Counted from the first letter of the stretch, positions 20,264 to 33,300 are shown. The stretch is 64,000 nt of DNA from Stromatinia cepivora (GCA_014898415.1 RCTD01000027.1:372001-436000); one strand, 5' to 3'. Translations and numbers: made by a program. Notes: generated by a model from the sequence alone, not told the origin.

Positions 20264-23121
20264 AGGTTGCGAATGACACGATGGGGTTTGTGGATGTTTG
20301 GGGATTTGAGAGGACGGCGGCGTACATTGAAGCCTAAGAATAGTTCAATTTCATCATTCCTCGAATACTTTACGGACATTCGCCATGCAATGCCACAAGC
20401 CACTTTTTCTGATGAGATATGTACCTTCTCGGGCCCATGTCGAGAATAACACCATTAAAAGAAGAGTGTCCAGCAATTTTGTGAAGCTCTGCTTTTTTGT
20501 TCTTCGTCTGATCGTCTCATTTGCGGAAGAATGGCCCTCCTACAAAATAATAAGGTGTAGTCCTCCAACACAAGCGTGTGTGGGAGTTTGATGTCTGAAA
20601 TCGACTGCACTCGCTCTGAATGCATACTTTGCTTCATCGAAATGGCACTGTCCTGATGATCATCGATTTATTGACCATTCCCTTTCCGGGGGAGAAGTGG
20701 ATGATGCTGGCAAGCTATATACTTCCTAGCTTTCACTTTACTTCCTAGCAAGTAAAAGGTTGTTCTTTCAAAGTCTTCACAACCAAACATAACTTTCTAT
20801 TTGTATCGATGATTAAATCATGATGATGCAATCATCAGTTTCACACTACTGTCGGAATGGCGCAGAATTAGATACATGAACCTCATCTAAGCAAACTAGA
20901 AGGTTTCATCGAAGTGTGCTAATACTTACTGTTTCGTTGCCATACGATCATACACCATGAAGATATTTCCAAATTATCATTACCATTTGAACATCTCCTA
21001 GGAATGCAACTACAAATAACATTACATATATTTCGGCCACTGCTTATTTCCATTATCACTTCATGGTATCCCAAGAATCCTACAACCACGAAATAACACT
21101 ACAAGCATTTTAGTCACCACTCCAAGTCTTGTAAATGGATATGGACAAGCAACCATTCGTTACCATTCACGACCCCTAGCCCTTAGGGAACCAAACCAAA
21201 CCAAACCTACGACGTGTTAATTTACCATTTGTCTCCCAACTTATCGCCTATGTCGCCGCCGCCGAGACGCCGCCTAATACTCGAGCCCGTGAAGTTAATA
21301 ATAAGATGGGGTGACATACGCCGTCGGGTATGACCAAACCTCTTTTGGCAGACATTAGCCAATTTTGCTCATACAACAAGCTTATGTTTTGATATTTTGA
21401 CTGTTTTCATACAGAGCATATCCATAGTTTAATGCCAATGGATATCCTAATTAATTTGATATATTTCATGATCTCCATTCCAACCCTTTCCATGTCCACA
21501 ACATCTATATCTATACATTATTGGGAGCCGAGCTTAGTTTTTTACTCATTGATTTTAACTACTTGCCTACCATTTCCTTGCCAATACCTTTCGTAACAGA
21601 TGTGAGGATTGTACGTTCTTGATGGAGCAGCTAGAGAAGAACATCGACAGGATTAATACCAAGATAGAATATAAATTTATTTCAATTCCTCTCTTACCTA
21701 ACCAATTTTCATCTCGGCTGGCTGGCTGTACTAGATATCTCACTATGAACTCTCCTCATTGTTCAAATTGGAATTGCGTACTAGAAATAGATTCATTCAT
21801 CTATTATATCTCGCTTCCTTCATCTTCACTCTCCTATATGCTACCCACCGCCCGCTACACAGCTGTCTCTTCATCCAATTGCTTTCAATACCTAGTATTC
21901 ATATCATAACATCATCCACTTCCTCAATTTACACAATTTCATTCCTATACCTACCTATCTATAACCTGTAGTTTTTCATCTTTAACTGAGATCATCATCC
22001 ATTACATTATAATCAAAATTACAATTATTTCATATGTACACTCAATATTTCAATCAATCTCTCTATCCACTGTATCTCACCATCTTAAATCTTAAATCTC
22101 CAATCTTGGGTATTTATACAATTGCATGATTACCTAGGTAATTTTGCTAGCTCTTGTAACTCCTTCTTCCAGTACATCTGCAAATATAACAACAACTATA
22201 ACAACTCACAATCCATTCTCCATCCTCCACCTCCACCTCCCAGCACATACCTCTCAACTCTCAATCTATCACCCCATTACCCTCATATTCTATCACCTCA
22301 TGACCCCCTTATTCCCTTATCCCATCTCTCTCTCTCTTACTTCCATGGTTGTTGTGCATTATATTAAATTACCTACCTACCTACAAACAAACAATCAATC
22401 AATCAATCCATATATTTTCATTTCCTTCCCAATTTCCTCACTTTGCTCACTCCTACAACCTCCTCCATTCCATCCCATCACTCCTCCACTCCTCCAATCT
22501 CTTACTCCTCCATTCCATTCCATCCCCTTCACACAATCTCTAAACCTCACATCTTGTATCTCCCCTTAGTAAAAGCTTAATTATGTATACATCCATGGAT
22601 ACATGTTATATTCATCAAACTATTAAAAATCAATCAATCATTTAAGACTGATTCTTCCTCTTCAGAATCTTTAGATAAAGAAAAATATTATATAATAAAT
22701 TGGATCAAGGAAGTTTAATTGAATAAAGTCATTTCAGATATTCAAAGACCTTCGAATATTCAAAACTTTCCAAACATCCATAACAATTCATAAAAAATAA
22801 TCTTATATATCTTAACATCTTTACTTTCTTGTATATATGATTTGATTTAATTTAACTTATCCCATTCTCCACTACAACTACAACTAAGTGCCCATCCATA
22901 TCCGCACGCCATGGTATATTTCGACAATCTTGCTTTTTGCATCTTGCAATCTCCTAGTTATCATCTCGCTTCGTTCCATTTTACCAGTACATATCCTACA
23001 ACCAGAATCTCACCTAGCTTCAGCTCTAGCTCACGCTATCCATCCATTAACTACAAAATTTACCTCTCATTGATGGCGCCCCTCCTTAAATATCTCACAG
23101 CGTCGTCCCTCGAAGCCCTTC
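20264..23121. other. long intergenic region with pyrimidine-rich tract
   Basis: No supported gene was seen. From 22140 to 22560 the plus strand is a CT/CA-rich tract (CTCC, CAATCAAT repeats). It yields long but low-complexity frames of no coding character. 22640-22830 is AT-rich. A small GC patch at 21255-21275 has CGCCGCCGCCGAG. The Rtt103 3' untranslated region lies in the right-hand end. Confidence 0.45.
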
Positions 23122-24609
23122 TTAAGCAGCACCAGTATCCTGTCTCAACATCTCAGCAACATCCGCATCCAAACCCTCCATAGCATCACCGCCCATTTCT
23201 GGAAAATCATCATTCAATTTCCTCTTCTTCATGCTACTTAGTGAATTGCTGCGTCCATAACTAGTAGAAACACTACTTAGTAAATCCAAACCAGAAGTTG
23301 GTGATATGGATTGAGATGTATAAAGTGAACCATTAGTAGGAGCAGCCGAAGAGTTGAGGTCAAAATCTGGAAGTGGCTCCTGCTGAATAGATTCTTCTTT
23401 CATGGGGCGCAATGGAGGTGATAAGGGTTCGACTTCAGGGCGATCAGGTTCAGATTTAGGAGTAGCCATTTGGTTTCCTGGACTACCATCTGCGGGTGTG
23501 CTTTCACTGCTGTTTGCGAATCCTCGCATAATATTGTCTTCCACCTCCCTCTTCTTGGTGTCGATCTCGGTGCGTCGCGTGGAGAGGAGGTTGAGTTGGG
23601 CCTCTTCTTCTGCTAAGGCATTACGGTTTGTCTCTAGCAATTTCTCTAATCCTTCAATCAATAAGTTACGCGATTTGATAACTTCAGCCACAGCTCCCTC
23701 GGCGTTTGCTAAAGTCTTAAGAAGGCCATTGAGTCGAGCAGCATGGACTGGCGCAGAAGGTGTTGGCGTATTTGGATCTGTGAGCTTTTCATAGTCACTG
23801 TTCGCGGAGTTCGTAGCGGTCTTCGTAGAAAGCACCAATTTGGATATGGTTTGTTGAGGTGCAACAAGAGGTTGAAGTTCGCTTGGTGCCGATGATGAAT
23901 TGCTGGAGAAAAGGGATCCGCCCAATCCTTTCCTATTTGAAGATCTGGATTTCTCGAGTTCTGCACTCATCAGTATAAGCTATTTCGTATCCGCGGATAG
24001 ACCTACCCTCAATTCTAGCCTCAACCGCATCTTGTATAGGCATCTCGAAAATCTGCCTCTGTCTCCAAACTTCCACGACTCTCTTCAATTTGTTCTGGAC
24101 ATCGCTCGTAGCTCCCTTATAGGCAGTTGCTGTAGCCTCTGCGATTACAGGAGAAAATGCAATGAGGAAGTCATCCTTGCGCCTAGCTTTCGATTGTTGT
24201 GCAACTTCTGCGAAAGACATAATTATTAGCTGCGATCTGGATAAATGAAATATAGTTTTACACGCTTTGTCCCTAGAGGCGTAGTAAAGTCAAAATAGAG
24301 AAAACTTACCGTTTGCAAGATAGACCAAATTTAATCTCTTATTACTTCCAGAATCCTTCAGCTTCTGAAGCCAAAGTTGTCCAGTACGATCGGCATATCT
24401 CCTAAACAATGAATTAACACATTAAAACTCCAATAAAACAAAGATTGTTTGCCTACCTATGAAACATAATCCATTGAGCGACAGTGACCTAGAAATAGAA
24501 TTAGTCCAGCATTCATTACCTGAGATACTGGAATGGTACTCACAATACTTTCCTGCGTCTCATTTAATGCAGAAAGTTTTGCAAGAACGGCATCATCGTT
24601 ATACGCCAT
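23122..24609 (-). CDS. rtt103: Rtt103-type RNA polymerase II CTD-interacting (CID) protein, 409 aa
   Basis: Five exons: 24609-24544, 24488-24457, 24401-24310, 24207-24007 and 23960-23122. The N-terminal part (residues 1-135) is a CID domain. It starts MAYNDDAVLAKLSALNETQE, with VTVAQWIMFHRRYADRTGQLW and RLNLVYLANEVAQQSKAR. These helices bind phosphorylated RNA polymerase II tail repeats. A coiled coil follows (LNGLLKTLANAEG to TRRTEIDTKKREVED), then an acidic, Ser/Pro-rich tail with a KKRK nuclear signal. In yeast, Rtt103 couples transcription termination with the exonuclease Rat1. The head-to-head neighbour is the clathrin light chain gene, 465 bases away. The CID sequence and domain order make the assignment firm; a related CID factor is the only alternative. 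Confidence 0.9.
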
Positions 24610-25074
24610 CTTTCTCGGCCGAAATGCTTGATGGGAGAAAATAGGACAATATTCAATGAAGTTGTTGTTTGTATTTTATGTGTTTGTTTTGCCGGTGTTT
24701 GTTCGATTGAATTTACAAGTGGAAGAATGGCTCTCTTTATACACCAGAAGTTGAGATATCACTTAGCAAATCCCAAAAATCAATCAATAAAAAGATGATA
24801 ATTCCCAGAGATAATCTCCAGATATTGAAAATCTTTTTGGCCTACTTGATTTGATGTAAAATGGAAAAAATCAGTTGAATTGTGAATTCTTATATCGTTT
24901 GTGTCTGGAGTTCCTTTTCAAGCTCTCCAAATAATCCTTAGCGTCGGCAAGTTCCGTACTAGCCCCTGCTCATCCAGGCGCATGTGTATTGACATTCAGT
25001 ATTGTCGTAACTGGAACAGACAGCTTGCGATTTCGAATCAAGAGTTACACATATTTAATACTCTAGATTTCAAT
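24610..25074. promoter_or_regulatory. divergent promoter region, Rtt103 / clathrin light chain
   Basis: These 465 bases separate two start codons facing away from each other. AT-rich words occur on both sides. No specific factor site was identified. Confidence 0.5.
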
Positions 25075-25900
25075 ATGGCTGACAGATTTCCTTCTCTTGA
25101 GGACTTTGACTCTGGTGGTAAGTTCACTTTTGGAAATTTAAATATGTATCAATCTATACGGTTTATTGACAACATGATTTATAGCTCAAACAACACAAGG
25201 CGACTCTACTTTCGAAGGAGGAGCCGATGATTTCTTGAGTCGTGAGAAGGCTCTTTTGGGTGACGATGCGGATCAATTTACTACGGGCAATGACAATGCC
25301 GCATTTGTAGAAGATGGTGATGATGATTTATTGGGTGGTGGTGGAGGAGAGGAGGTTCATGCATTTGAGAGTTCCTTCCCTGCCATTGATACTCGCAATG
25401 AGGTACGTTATTGCTTTATTACATATTCTACATTTCTTGATTGCTAATATTCATAAATTCAGAATGTTACCCCAGGCGGACAAATCACCAGCACATACAC
25501 CAATTACCAACCCCAAGTTTCCGACGAAGAAGAGCCAGAAGTCATCAAGCAATGGCGCGAACGTCGCGACCTCCAACTTCAAGCCCGCGAAGAGAGATCA
25601 GAAGAAAAAAAGCAGGAAACCATTAAGACTGCCCAACAAAACATCGATGATTTCTACGAGAACTACAACACCAAAAAAGAGAAGACTATTGCGCAGACCC
25701 GCCGTGAAGCCGAGGAGTTTTTGGCAAGCAGGGAAGATACATCATCTGGTGGAACCAGTTGGGAGCGTATTGCAAAATTGGTCGATCTGAGTGGAAAGGG
25801 TGCTCGAGGTGGTGCAAATGGTACTGGCAAGGAGAAATTCCGAGAGCTTTTGTTGAGTTTGAAGAAAGATGAGAAAGCACCCGGCGCTACTGGTTATTAG
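25075..25900 (+). CDS. clc1: clathrin light chain, 232 aa
   Basis: Three exons: 25075-25117, 25185-25402 and 25463-25900. The product begins MADRFPSLEDFDSG and has an acidic Gly-rich first third. It then carries the family hallmark around EEVHAFESSFPAID (about residues 67-80). A central charged coiled coil (EVIKQWRERRDLQLQAREER to YNTKKEKTIAQTRREAEEFL) binds the clathrin heavy chain. The C terminus has SWERIAKLVDLSGKG and ends ATGY. Length and order fit fungal light chains. It regulates assembly of clathrin coats in endocytosis and Golgi traffic. It converges with cdc37, stop codons 331 bases apart. Confidence 0.95.
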
Positions 25901-26231
25901 AGGGCGTTGGTTGGACGGGTTGGGTGGTCACTTTATGGACTTGTAAGATCGTGCAAGATGGTTGTTTATTTCGTTCAAGACTTGCCTGATCGGAGGTTAC
26001 GGGCAATGGGGCGTTAAAAATGAATGGCACAAACGCGCATAACAGTTAAAGATTTGTTTATAATGACATTGTTCCTGACGATGGACTTTGAAATGTGATT
26101 ACTTTTTACTCATTGGAAAAGGGGTTAAACCATTGCTGATCTCAGCCATTCTTTTCAATCGCACGGCATATTTACTTATCATATCATTCATTTCCTTAAC
26201 CCCTTTATCACCTACCATTATCCACAGACAC
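25901..26231. other. convergent intergenic region
   Basis: This holds the 3' ends of the clathrin light chain and cdc37 transcripts. No gene is present. Confidence 0.5.
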
Positions 26232-27885
26232 TTATTCTGGATCACCATAATTCTCCGCTAATGCTCTTTGTCTTTCCCCTTCCTCAAATTCCTTCAATGC
26301 AGCTTGTCCCTCTTCGGTCGTGGCGTCAATGATTTGTTCCTCAAGTTGTAACATACCGCCCTAGATATGTGTTAGCAAGGTCATATAAACACTGATATCA
26401 CGATTTGAACTTACCTCACTGAGCTGGCCTACAACCTCTTCAGCTTGCTCCACACTCATTTTACCCAATACCTTGTTAACTTCATCCAAGCTACCACTTT
26501 CCAGAGCTCGTTGCAGTCCAGGTGGGAATGCATTAAATAATTCTCTCGATTTGATTACTTCTGGATCGTCACTTGTTGCTGGTGGAATTGTAATGTTGAT
26601 AGTGGTACCGGGATCAACAGCATGAAGTTGAATTTGTTCAACCCCGCCGCCTTCAGTTCCCTCTTCAGCTGCTCTTTGCTTCTGGATCTCCCTAGCTCTT
26701 GTACGGACTCTGTCAAATGTAGAGTTGACATCGTCAAAGAAAACCTTTTGAGCTTGGTGGCCCTTGGTGGTGATGCGCTTGAAGAATAAGCCAACACCAT
26801 CCTTTCCGAGTGCCCTGCAGTATTGAAGTAATAGAGCTTGGTGGACACATTGCCTAGCAAAATCATCTTTGTTTGCAATTGCAGAGTTGAATGCCATAAC
26901 CAGTAAACCATCGGTCTCTCTCTCTGCTAATACTGATGGATTTGAGGAGATGTATTGGAGACATGTCCGATAATCGCCCATCTTAATTTGTGCAAACTTC
27001 TTTCCAAGCTCGGTTGCTTCTACTTCTTCATCGTCTTCTTCATCTTCATCGACATCCGCATCAGCTCCCGAGGATTGTTCACCAGGCTTCGATCCATCTT
27101 TATTGGCAAGGGCATGGGGGTTTAGGACTTCAACGGCATGGACTTTCTCCTTAGCTGGAGCCTTTTTCGATTCTGTGGCCTTTGGTTTTGGGTCTGCTTT
27201 TGACACGAAAGAGCTGTCGAATCCAGTATGTATACTCTCACTGGTTATCTTCTTGCTCTCCTCTTTCTCCAAAGTCTCTAATTCCACCGCAAGTTGTTTT
27301 TGAAGATCCTCGACCTTTGCTTGATGCACTTTGATTTCGGCAAGATATGCCTCGAAGCGGTTCTCCGGCTTGTCCTCGTCTACCTTTGTTTTCACTTGAT
27401 CTATAAGCGCCGCCATCATCTTAGAGTATGTTGGAGGTGCCTCCTTCACATGGGTATGTACCCCTTCTGGGGGTGGTGGTGGAGAATCATCTTCGCCAGT
27501 TGATTCCATCAACGCTTGAAATGCAAGATCATCTGGACGTTTATCGGTTTGGGGACTGTAGGATTGTAAAGCGACGAGTAGGGCATTTATTCTCTTGAGA
27601 AGTCCATCATTAACGATTCGCTCGTACTTGTAGGTGTCTATTTTATTCTTCCTCTCGAATCTCTGTTGATGAATTTGATTTTGTTTTGCTCGAATGAAAG
27701 AGCGCTTATCAACATTTGGGTGAACTTCGATGTCCGAGTCGTCGCTCAACTCAAGCGCATCCTAACATTTTGTCAGCCTTGAACTTTCAGCCTTTCGAAG
27801 TGGGGGGGAGAGACGACGAGGAGGGGTATGTATTCCAATATTGTAAATGGAATGAACTTACCCATTTGCTATAATTTATCGGCAT
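26232..27885 (-). CDS. cdc37: Hsp90 co-chaperone Cdc37, 499 aa
   Basis: Three exons: 27885-27862 (8 codons, MPINYSKW), 27761-26415 and 26360-26232. The joined N terminus continues DALELSDDSDIEVHPNVDKR. This is the Cdc37 signature with the casein-kinase-2 serine in the SDDSD motif, followed by RAKQNQIHQQRFERKNKID. The middle is a coiled coil and acidic region (DADVDEDEEDDEEVEATELG). The Hsp90-binding domain follows (LGKKFAQIKMGDYRTCLQYI to SRELFNAFPPGLQRALESG), and the tail ends ENYGDPE. Cdc37 delivers protein kinases to Hsp90 in the cytosol. The start was chosen because the first exon supplies the invariant MxxxYSKWD motif. The gene is intact. Confidence 0.96.
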
Positions 27886-28410
27886 ATTGGCGATGATATT
27901 GAAAGTATTTGTAGATGTGCTGTTGAATATTGTTGGAGCTGCTTTCAGAGTTGTTATTATTATGTTAAAGAGAAGTCGGTAACTTTTTATTGTAAACCCT
28001 TTACCTTTACCTTTCAATCGAATGTTCTACAACAATCAATTACCTATCCTTTGCGCCCAGCGTCAAAATATAGCCCCACGTTTACCTTTCATAAGCCATA
28101 AATGAAAGTTATGATTGGTAAGTGAATAAAATGATGGAAGGAAGCGATGACGGAAGCTAAACCTACTAAATCTACTAAATCTACTAATAAATCTAAATAA
28201 ATAATCAATGTTCTAAGAAATAGATATTGTTCCCGTTTCGATGAGAATCTTGAGAATCTTGAGAATCTTCAATTATTTTCAATTCGTTTCAATGCATTCT
28301 TAATTTTTAGATTCTTTACGCAATAATGACAGTTCGGCGATTGTATCTTTCACAGCTTCATCGGTGAAATCAGCGGATGTAGCACACAATCCGAGCGTCA
28401 AAACTTTACA
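27886..28410. promoter_or_regulatory. divergent promoter region, cdc37 / mdl1
   Basis: This is 525 bases between the two start codons. It includes short direct repeats: CTACTAAATCTACTAA near 28165-28185 and an 11-base unit GAGAATCTT(GA) three times near 28241-28270. Confidence 0.5.
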
Positions 28411-30855
28411 ATGCGGCGCACCTTGACTTTAGGCAATGGTTGGGGAGGAGCCTCGGTATACGATATAGCTATAAAGCAACTTTCGAAGACTATTCAAGCT
28501 CCAGCAGCTTCTAGATGGACCCCTTCCGGTCCTTCCCAGGTTGCGAAAAGATGTTCATCCAACCTCAACAACTTCCCATCGCCATTGAGCCCCGCGTCTA
28601 AGCCGACGACCCTACAACTTTCTACTAGTCGTCTCTATCATCAAACAAGAATCGGGTTGTCATCACCATGGCGGCCGGCAATATCACAATTGCGCCCATT
28701 CAACAGTGCATCCCCCTTGCAAACTCCACCGAGGGACTCAGATAGACAGGATCACATCGAACGAGAACGACAAAGACGCGAAGAAGAAGAAGAGGATAAC
28801 ATTGATGAACAAGGGGATTTTGCACGAAGTGAGAAAGCTTCTAAAGCGACGCAGGTCAACCTGAGCGCAAGATTACAGAGTAGTGGGAAGAAACAAGGAA
28901 ATACAGCTGCTTTTGGTGAGATATGGAGGTTACTCAAGATTGCTCGACCAGAGGCCAGATGGCTTGGCTTAGCGTTTGTATTCTTATTGATATCCTCATC
29001 AATCACCATGTCAATACCATTCTCGATCGGAAAAATTCTTGATTTAGCCACTAAAGATCCTTCGGAAGGCGAAAAACTTTTTGGACTGGATATTTCTCAG
29101 TTTTTCATTGCTCTCGCCTGCGTCCTTACTATGGGCGCCGCGGCTAACTATGGACGTATCATTATATTGAGAATAGTGGGAGAACGAATTGTAGCCAGAC
29201 TTCGATCACAATTATATAGGCGAACTTATGTACAAAATGCGGAATTCTTCGACGCCAATCGAGTTGGAGATCTTATTTCTCGATTGAGCTCGGATACAGT
29301 TATTGTTGGAAAGAGTATCACTCAGAATCTCTCGGATGGTTTACGAGCCATGGTCAGTGGAGGTGCTGGGTTTACAGCTATGGCATGGGTGAGCTTAAAG
29401 CTTACAAGTATTCTCTGTCTCATGTTCCCACCTGTCGCAATCGGTGCATTCTTTTATGGAAGAGCGATCAGAAATCTTAGTCGGAAAATCCAAAGGAATT
29501 TGGGAACATTAACCAAAATCGCTGAAGAGAGACTCGGAAATGTTCGTACTAGTCAAGCCTTTGCTAGCGAGACACAAGAGGTTGGCAGATACAATCAACA
29601 AATCAAGAAGATATTCTCATTGGGGAAACGGGAAGCATTAATTAGTGCAACCTTTTTTAGTTCGAGTGGATTTTTCGGTAACATGACTATCTTGGCATTA
29701 CTATACACTGGTGGATCTATGGTTAAGAACGGTATGATAAGTATCGGTGAACTAACATCCTTCTTGATGTATACGGCCTATGCTGGGTCAAGTTTGTTTG
29801 GTGTATCCAGCTTTTATTCGGAACTCATGAAAGGTGTCGGTGCTGCTAGTCGTCTTTTTGAGCTTCAAGATCGAAAGCCTACAATTCCTGCAACTGTTGG
29901 TACCAAGGTTAAGTCTGCACAAGGTATCATCAAATTCGACAACGTCTCCTTTGCCTACCCAACACGACCAGCAGTCACGATCTTTGACGGCCTCAACTTT
30001 GAAATTCCTTCGGGTACTAATGTGGCGATTGTCGGGCCCAGTGGTGGAGGTAAATCTACCATTGGTTCGCTCCTATTACGATTCTACAACCCCACACATG
30101 GAAAGATCACAATCAATGGTCAAGACATAACAAAGATGAACGCAAAGTCTCTCCGCCGTCGAATTGGAATGGTCGGTCAAGAGCCTGTCCTCATGTCTGG
30201 TTCTGTTGCCGAGAACATCGCCTATGGAAAGCCTCATGCCTCAAGATCTGAAATTATCGCAGCTGCACGAAAGGCAAATTGCCAGTTCATTAGTGATTTC
30301 CCTGAAGGTCTCGACACACAAGTCGGAGCACGTGGCGCTCAATTATCCGGAGGACAAAAACAACGAATTGCAATTGCTAGAGCTTTACTCAAGAATCCCG
30401 ATATCCTTATACTGGACGAAGCAACGTCAGCTTTGGATGCCGAATCCGAAACCCTAGTGAACTCTGCTCTGGCAGCCTTACTCAGGGGGCATAATACAAC
30501 AATATCAATTGCCCATCGTCTGTCAACTATCAAGCGCTCGGATCACGTTATCGTATTGGGTAACGATGGGAAGGTTGCTGAAACTGGAACGTACAATTCT
30601 TTATCCAGCAATCCCAATTCAGCCTTTTCCAAATTGATGGAATGGCAAATGAGTGGAGGTGATGCAGCGGATCACAGACCCATTGAATTAGAAGGTCATT
30701 TCACAGAATCTGAGGAAATCTCGGATGAACTTTCTCGTCTGAATAATTCCGACGAGGCCGAGGGTGAAGCTATCGAGGAAGGAACCAAAGAGCGGAAAGA
30801 AGATAAGACAAAGACAGAGGCTGTTTTGGAAAAGGCAAATAACCAAATGAAGTAG
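28411..30855 (+). CDS. mdl1: mitochondrial ABC half-transporter, Mdl1/ABCB10 type, 814 aa
   Basis: A single exon encodes a basic, Ser/Arg-rich N-terminal extension (about 1-120) that reads as a mitochondrial targeting region. A transmembrane domain follows (about 180-480; LGLAFVFLLISSSITMSIPF, FFIALACVLTMGAAANYG, MTILALLYTGG). It is followed by one nucleotide-binding domain. That domain shows Walker A GPSGGGKST (about 542-550), signature LSGGQKQRIAIARAL (about 645), Walker B ILILDEATSALD (about 667-678) and H-loop SIAHRLSTI (about 700). The C-terminal tail is charged and low in complexity. The domain order, with the QKQR signature, matches Mdl1-type half-transporters of the inner mitochondrial membrane, implicated in export of peptides. 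It must dimerise to work. Mdl2-type paralogues are the main alternative. Confidence 0.92.
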   Translation: MRRTLTLGNGWGGASVYDIAIKQLSKTIQAPAASRWTPSGPSQVAKRCSSNLNNFPSPLSPASKPTTLQLSTSRLYHQTRIGLSSPWRPAISQLRPFNSASPLQTPPRDSDRQDHIERERQRREEEEEDNIDEQGDFARSEKASKATQVNLSARLQSSGKKQGNTAAFGEIWRLLKIARPEARWLGLAFVFLLISSSITMSIPFSIGKILDLATKDPSEGEKLFGLDISQFFIALACVLTMGAAANYGRIIILRIVGERIVARLRSQLYRRTYVQNAEFFDANRVGDLISRLSSDTVIVGKSITQNLSDGLRAMVSGGAGFTAMAWVSLKLTSILCLMFPPVAIGAFFYGRAIRNLSRKIQRNLGTLTKIAEERLGNVRTSQAFASETQEVGRYNQQIKKIFSLGKREALISATFFSSSGFFGNMTILALLYTGGSMVKNGMISIGELTSFLMYTAYAGSSLFGVSSFYSELMKGVGAASRLFELQDRKPTIPATVGTKVKSAQGIIKFDNVSFAYPTRPAVTIFDGLNFEIPSGTNVAIVGPSGGGKSTIGSLLLRFYNPTHGKITINGQDITKMNAKSLRRRIGMVGQEPVLMSGSVAENIAYGKPHASRSEIIAAARKANCQFISDFPEGLDTQVGARGAQLSGGQKQRIAIARALLKNPDILILDEATSALDAESETLVNSALAALLRGHNTTISIAHRLSTIKRSDHVIVLGNDGKVAETGTYNSLSSNPNSAFSKLMEWQMSGGDAADHRPIELEGHFTESEEISDELSRLNNSDEAEGEAIEEGTKERKEDKTKTEAVLEKANNQMK

Positions 30856-33300
30856 ATTTTAAGAGAAAGGCATACGGGAGTGGAAGGAAATGTATGGATA
30901 TTACCCTCCGGCCTCTTGTTTATTTTCGAGGCGTTTATAGAGTACTTGTATTCGAATATGAATACATTGGTGGGTTCTTTGTAGGGCCCATCCACCAGCA
31001 CACAACGGAGAGATAGGAGGGATAATCACTAGCGAAAGCCAGATATTGGCTTGTTATAGGTATAACCCGAAAGGGAAAAACACAATTGTATTATACTCCA
31101 CTCAGATGATAATGGATTGAGTTGTACACTTTCCTTGAATAATCTCCGATTTCTATCTTTTCGCTATATGTTATATGTAGAGACTTTATGAATATTGTAT
31201 AGCTGCTGTTGAATTAAGTCCACTGGTAGTCTGATAGTCATATCCTGGTAAATATCTCTTTCTTTCTTTCTTCCCCTCCCCCCTCATTTACAAAAATAAG
31301 AATACCTAAGAATAAGAATACAATCGAGAAATAAATGGCTGTACGGAGTACTCGCTCACATCCATATACGGCACAAAACAGTTACCAACTACTCTATAAG
31401 TAAGTAAGTAAGTAAGTAGGTAAATACTTAATTCCAGCGAATTCTCACTACAATGATTTGATTGCTAATATTGATGCTGATTGAAACCCGAATTTTGGAG
31501 CTGGTGTTTTTTGCTGTGGTGAGATGAGGTGAGGTGAGGTGGTGTGGGGGTGGTTAATTGGGTTGAAGAGATTCAAGTCCAAGAGGGGAATTTCTTATTT
31601 GAAGGGATGGTTGGTATTGTTGGTGTTGTGACGTGCTGGTTTTTGTGTTTATTTATTTTTCTGCTTATTTTTGGAAGGTTTTGAAGGTTACTGCTTGATT
31701 GAATTGATTTGAACTGAGCTGATACTCTTTTGAGTGTAGAGGGATTTTTTTGATGGGTTTAATTATTGGGGATTATTTGTTAAATATAGTAAGGAGGAGT
31801 CTGGTAAGATAATAGCTATATCACACCACATCACATCACATCGAATAGGATGATTTGTTTTATTTTTTGTTAGATTAGCTGGTAGGTAGATAGATATTTC
31901 TCATACTTTGCTCAGCGCGCTTTTAAATTCTATACTGATAAATATGTGTATGAATATGTGCGTGATTTTTGAGCTGGTCAATTGCAAAGACCCAGACCTT
32001 AAACCTTATGCATGCATGCCATCCGAGAAAAAAGAAATTTCACAGTCTATTTGAATGTTCCCGAGACGGGCTCATGCGGAAGATTAGGAGAGAAGGTAGT
32101 CAGCCGCACTACCGTTTCTTCAGTCTGGCTTTTCAGAGGCGCTATGGCTCCGTGTTAATTTCAATCTAATGCGTAAGGTGAAGAGTCTATCACTGCAGAT
32201 GGTTTCACACTATATACAGAAGGGATCTTTGCTTCAGATGACTTTAGTGATAACTCATCACGATGAGGCAACTTAGGCAAGCGCAGTTCATCCTGCTACA
32301 GAGCAGAGCTTTGGACGAGCGATATATTAACCTTAAGTATCGAAATGAAGAAGATGAGGCTGGTAATATTATCCGAACTCGTAAGTTTGCAATATTTCCC
32401 TTGGGATATTTATTTTTTTCTTTTCTGTTTTCATGTTGTTTGCCACTCATCCATCTAATTGCTTGTCAAAATAACTGATTCCCTCATTTTAAATAGATGG
32501 CAGGCATTCAATAAATATGTCTAGGTCCTCACTTTCCGAAGCTGGAAATGCTAACAACAGCTGCTTTTAATCCCTAAATTCCATATCGAGGTCTTTGAGT
32601 GGACTACTTTAGACTGGATCTCCATCTGATAGGGCAGCGTAGAGTGATGTACGTTTTATGGTGCAGGAGCTCAGCTGCCGGATTGTTATTTAAAGGTTGA
32701 TCGAAATGTATTGTAGGATTTTATGAATACTATGGATACTCGTTGCGCCTTCTGCTGGAAATTGTTTTTTTCTCTTTTGGCTCTGATGGATCGCTTAGGA
32801 ATTTGCTCTTGGATGGTAGTATGCCTAATGTCTAATACTTCGGCTAACAAAGGGGGAAGTACAGTCGAAGAACTCGGAGGTACGCTTACATAGAAGATCT
32901 GAGGAAAAGTGATTGATTTTCTCTATTATAACTGCAATATTGTATCATGATAGGGGCTCCAAGTGGTACATAGTAGCTTGTTATCTATGAGGTAACTGTC
33001 TCGCTTCAATTCGAACTTCAAACTTGATGCTTAGAACTCCTGTTTCTTTGCTGATGGCTGACATATTGGCCGTAGCATGCCGGGTGTTTTTAAATCATAT
33101 TTTGCACTCTGGAAGTAAGATCTTCGAAGTCCGAACTAAACCACGTCATCAGCTTTCCGGCTCGTCCATCCAGGCTCTTCAAGAATGTCCCAATGAATTT
33201 CCAACAACCAAAGCTACAAATACAACTCAGCAAAATAAAAAATTAAAGATGACAATTTCATTCCAATCCCTTGACTCTCACCAATCGACAAACTAACACA
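30856..33300. other. intergenic region rich in simple repeats
   Basis: No supported gene was seen. It holds (TAAG)n at about 31396-31420, a TTTC run at 31258-31275, a GAGGTGAGGTGAGG tract at 31522-31545 and T-rich stretches. Short frames at 31969-32169 and 32244-32478 overlap on opposite strands and have no support. Confidence 0.45.

Noticed and set aside
22144..22569. 141-aa open frame in the CT-rich tract
   Set aside because: It is composed of Ser/Thr/Pro/His/Leu from low-complexity CT/CA repeats, all three frames are similarly open, and there is no domain or exon context.
28752..29051. minus-strand frame inside mdl1
   Set aside because: It lies entirely within a well-supported ABC transporter coding region; shadow frame.
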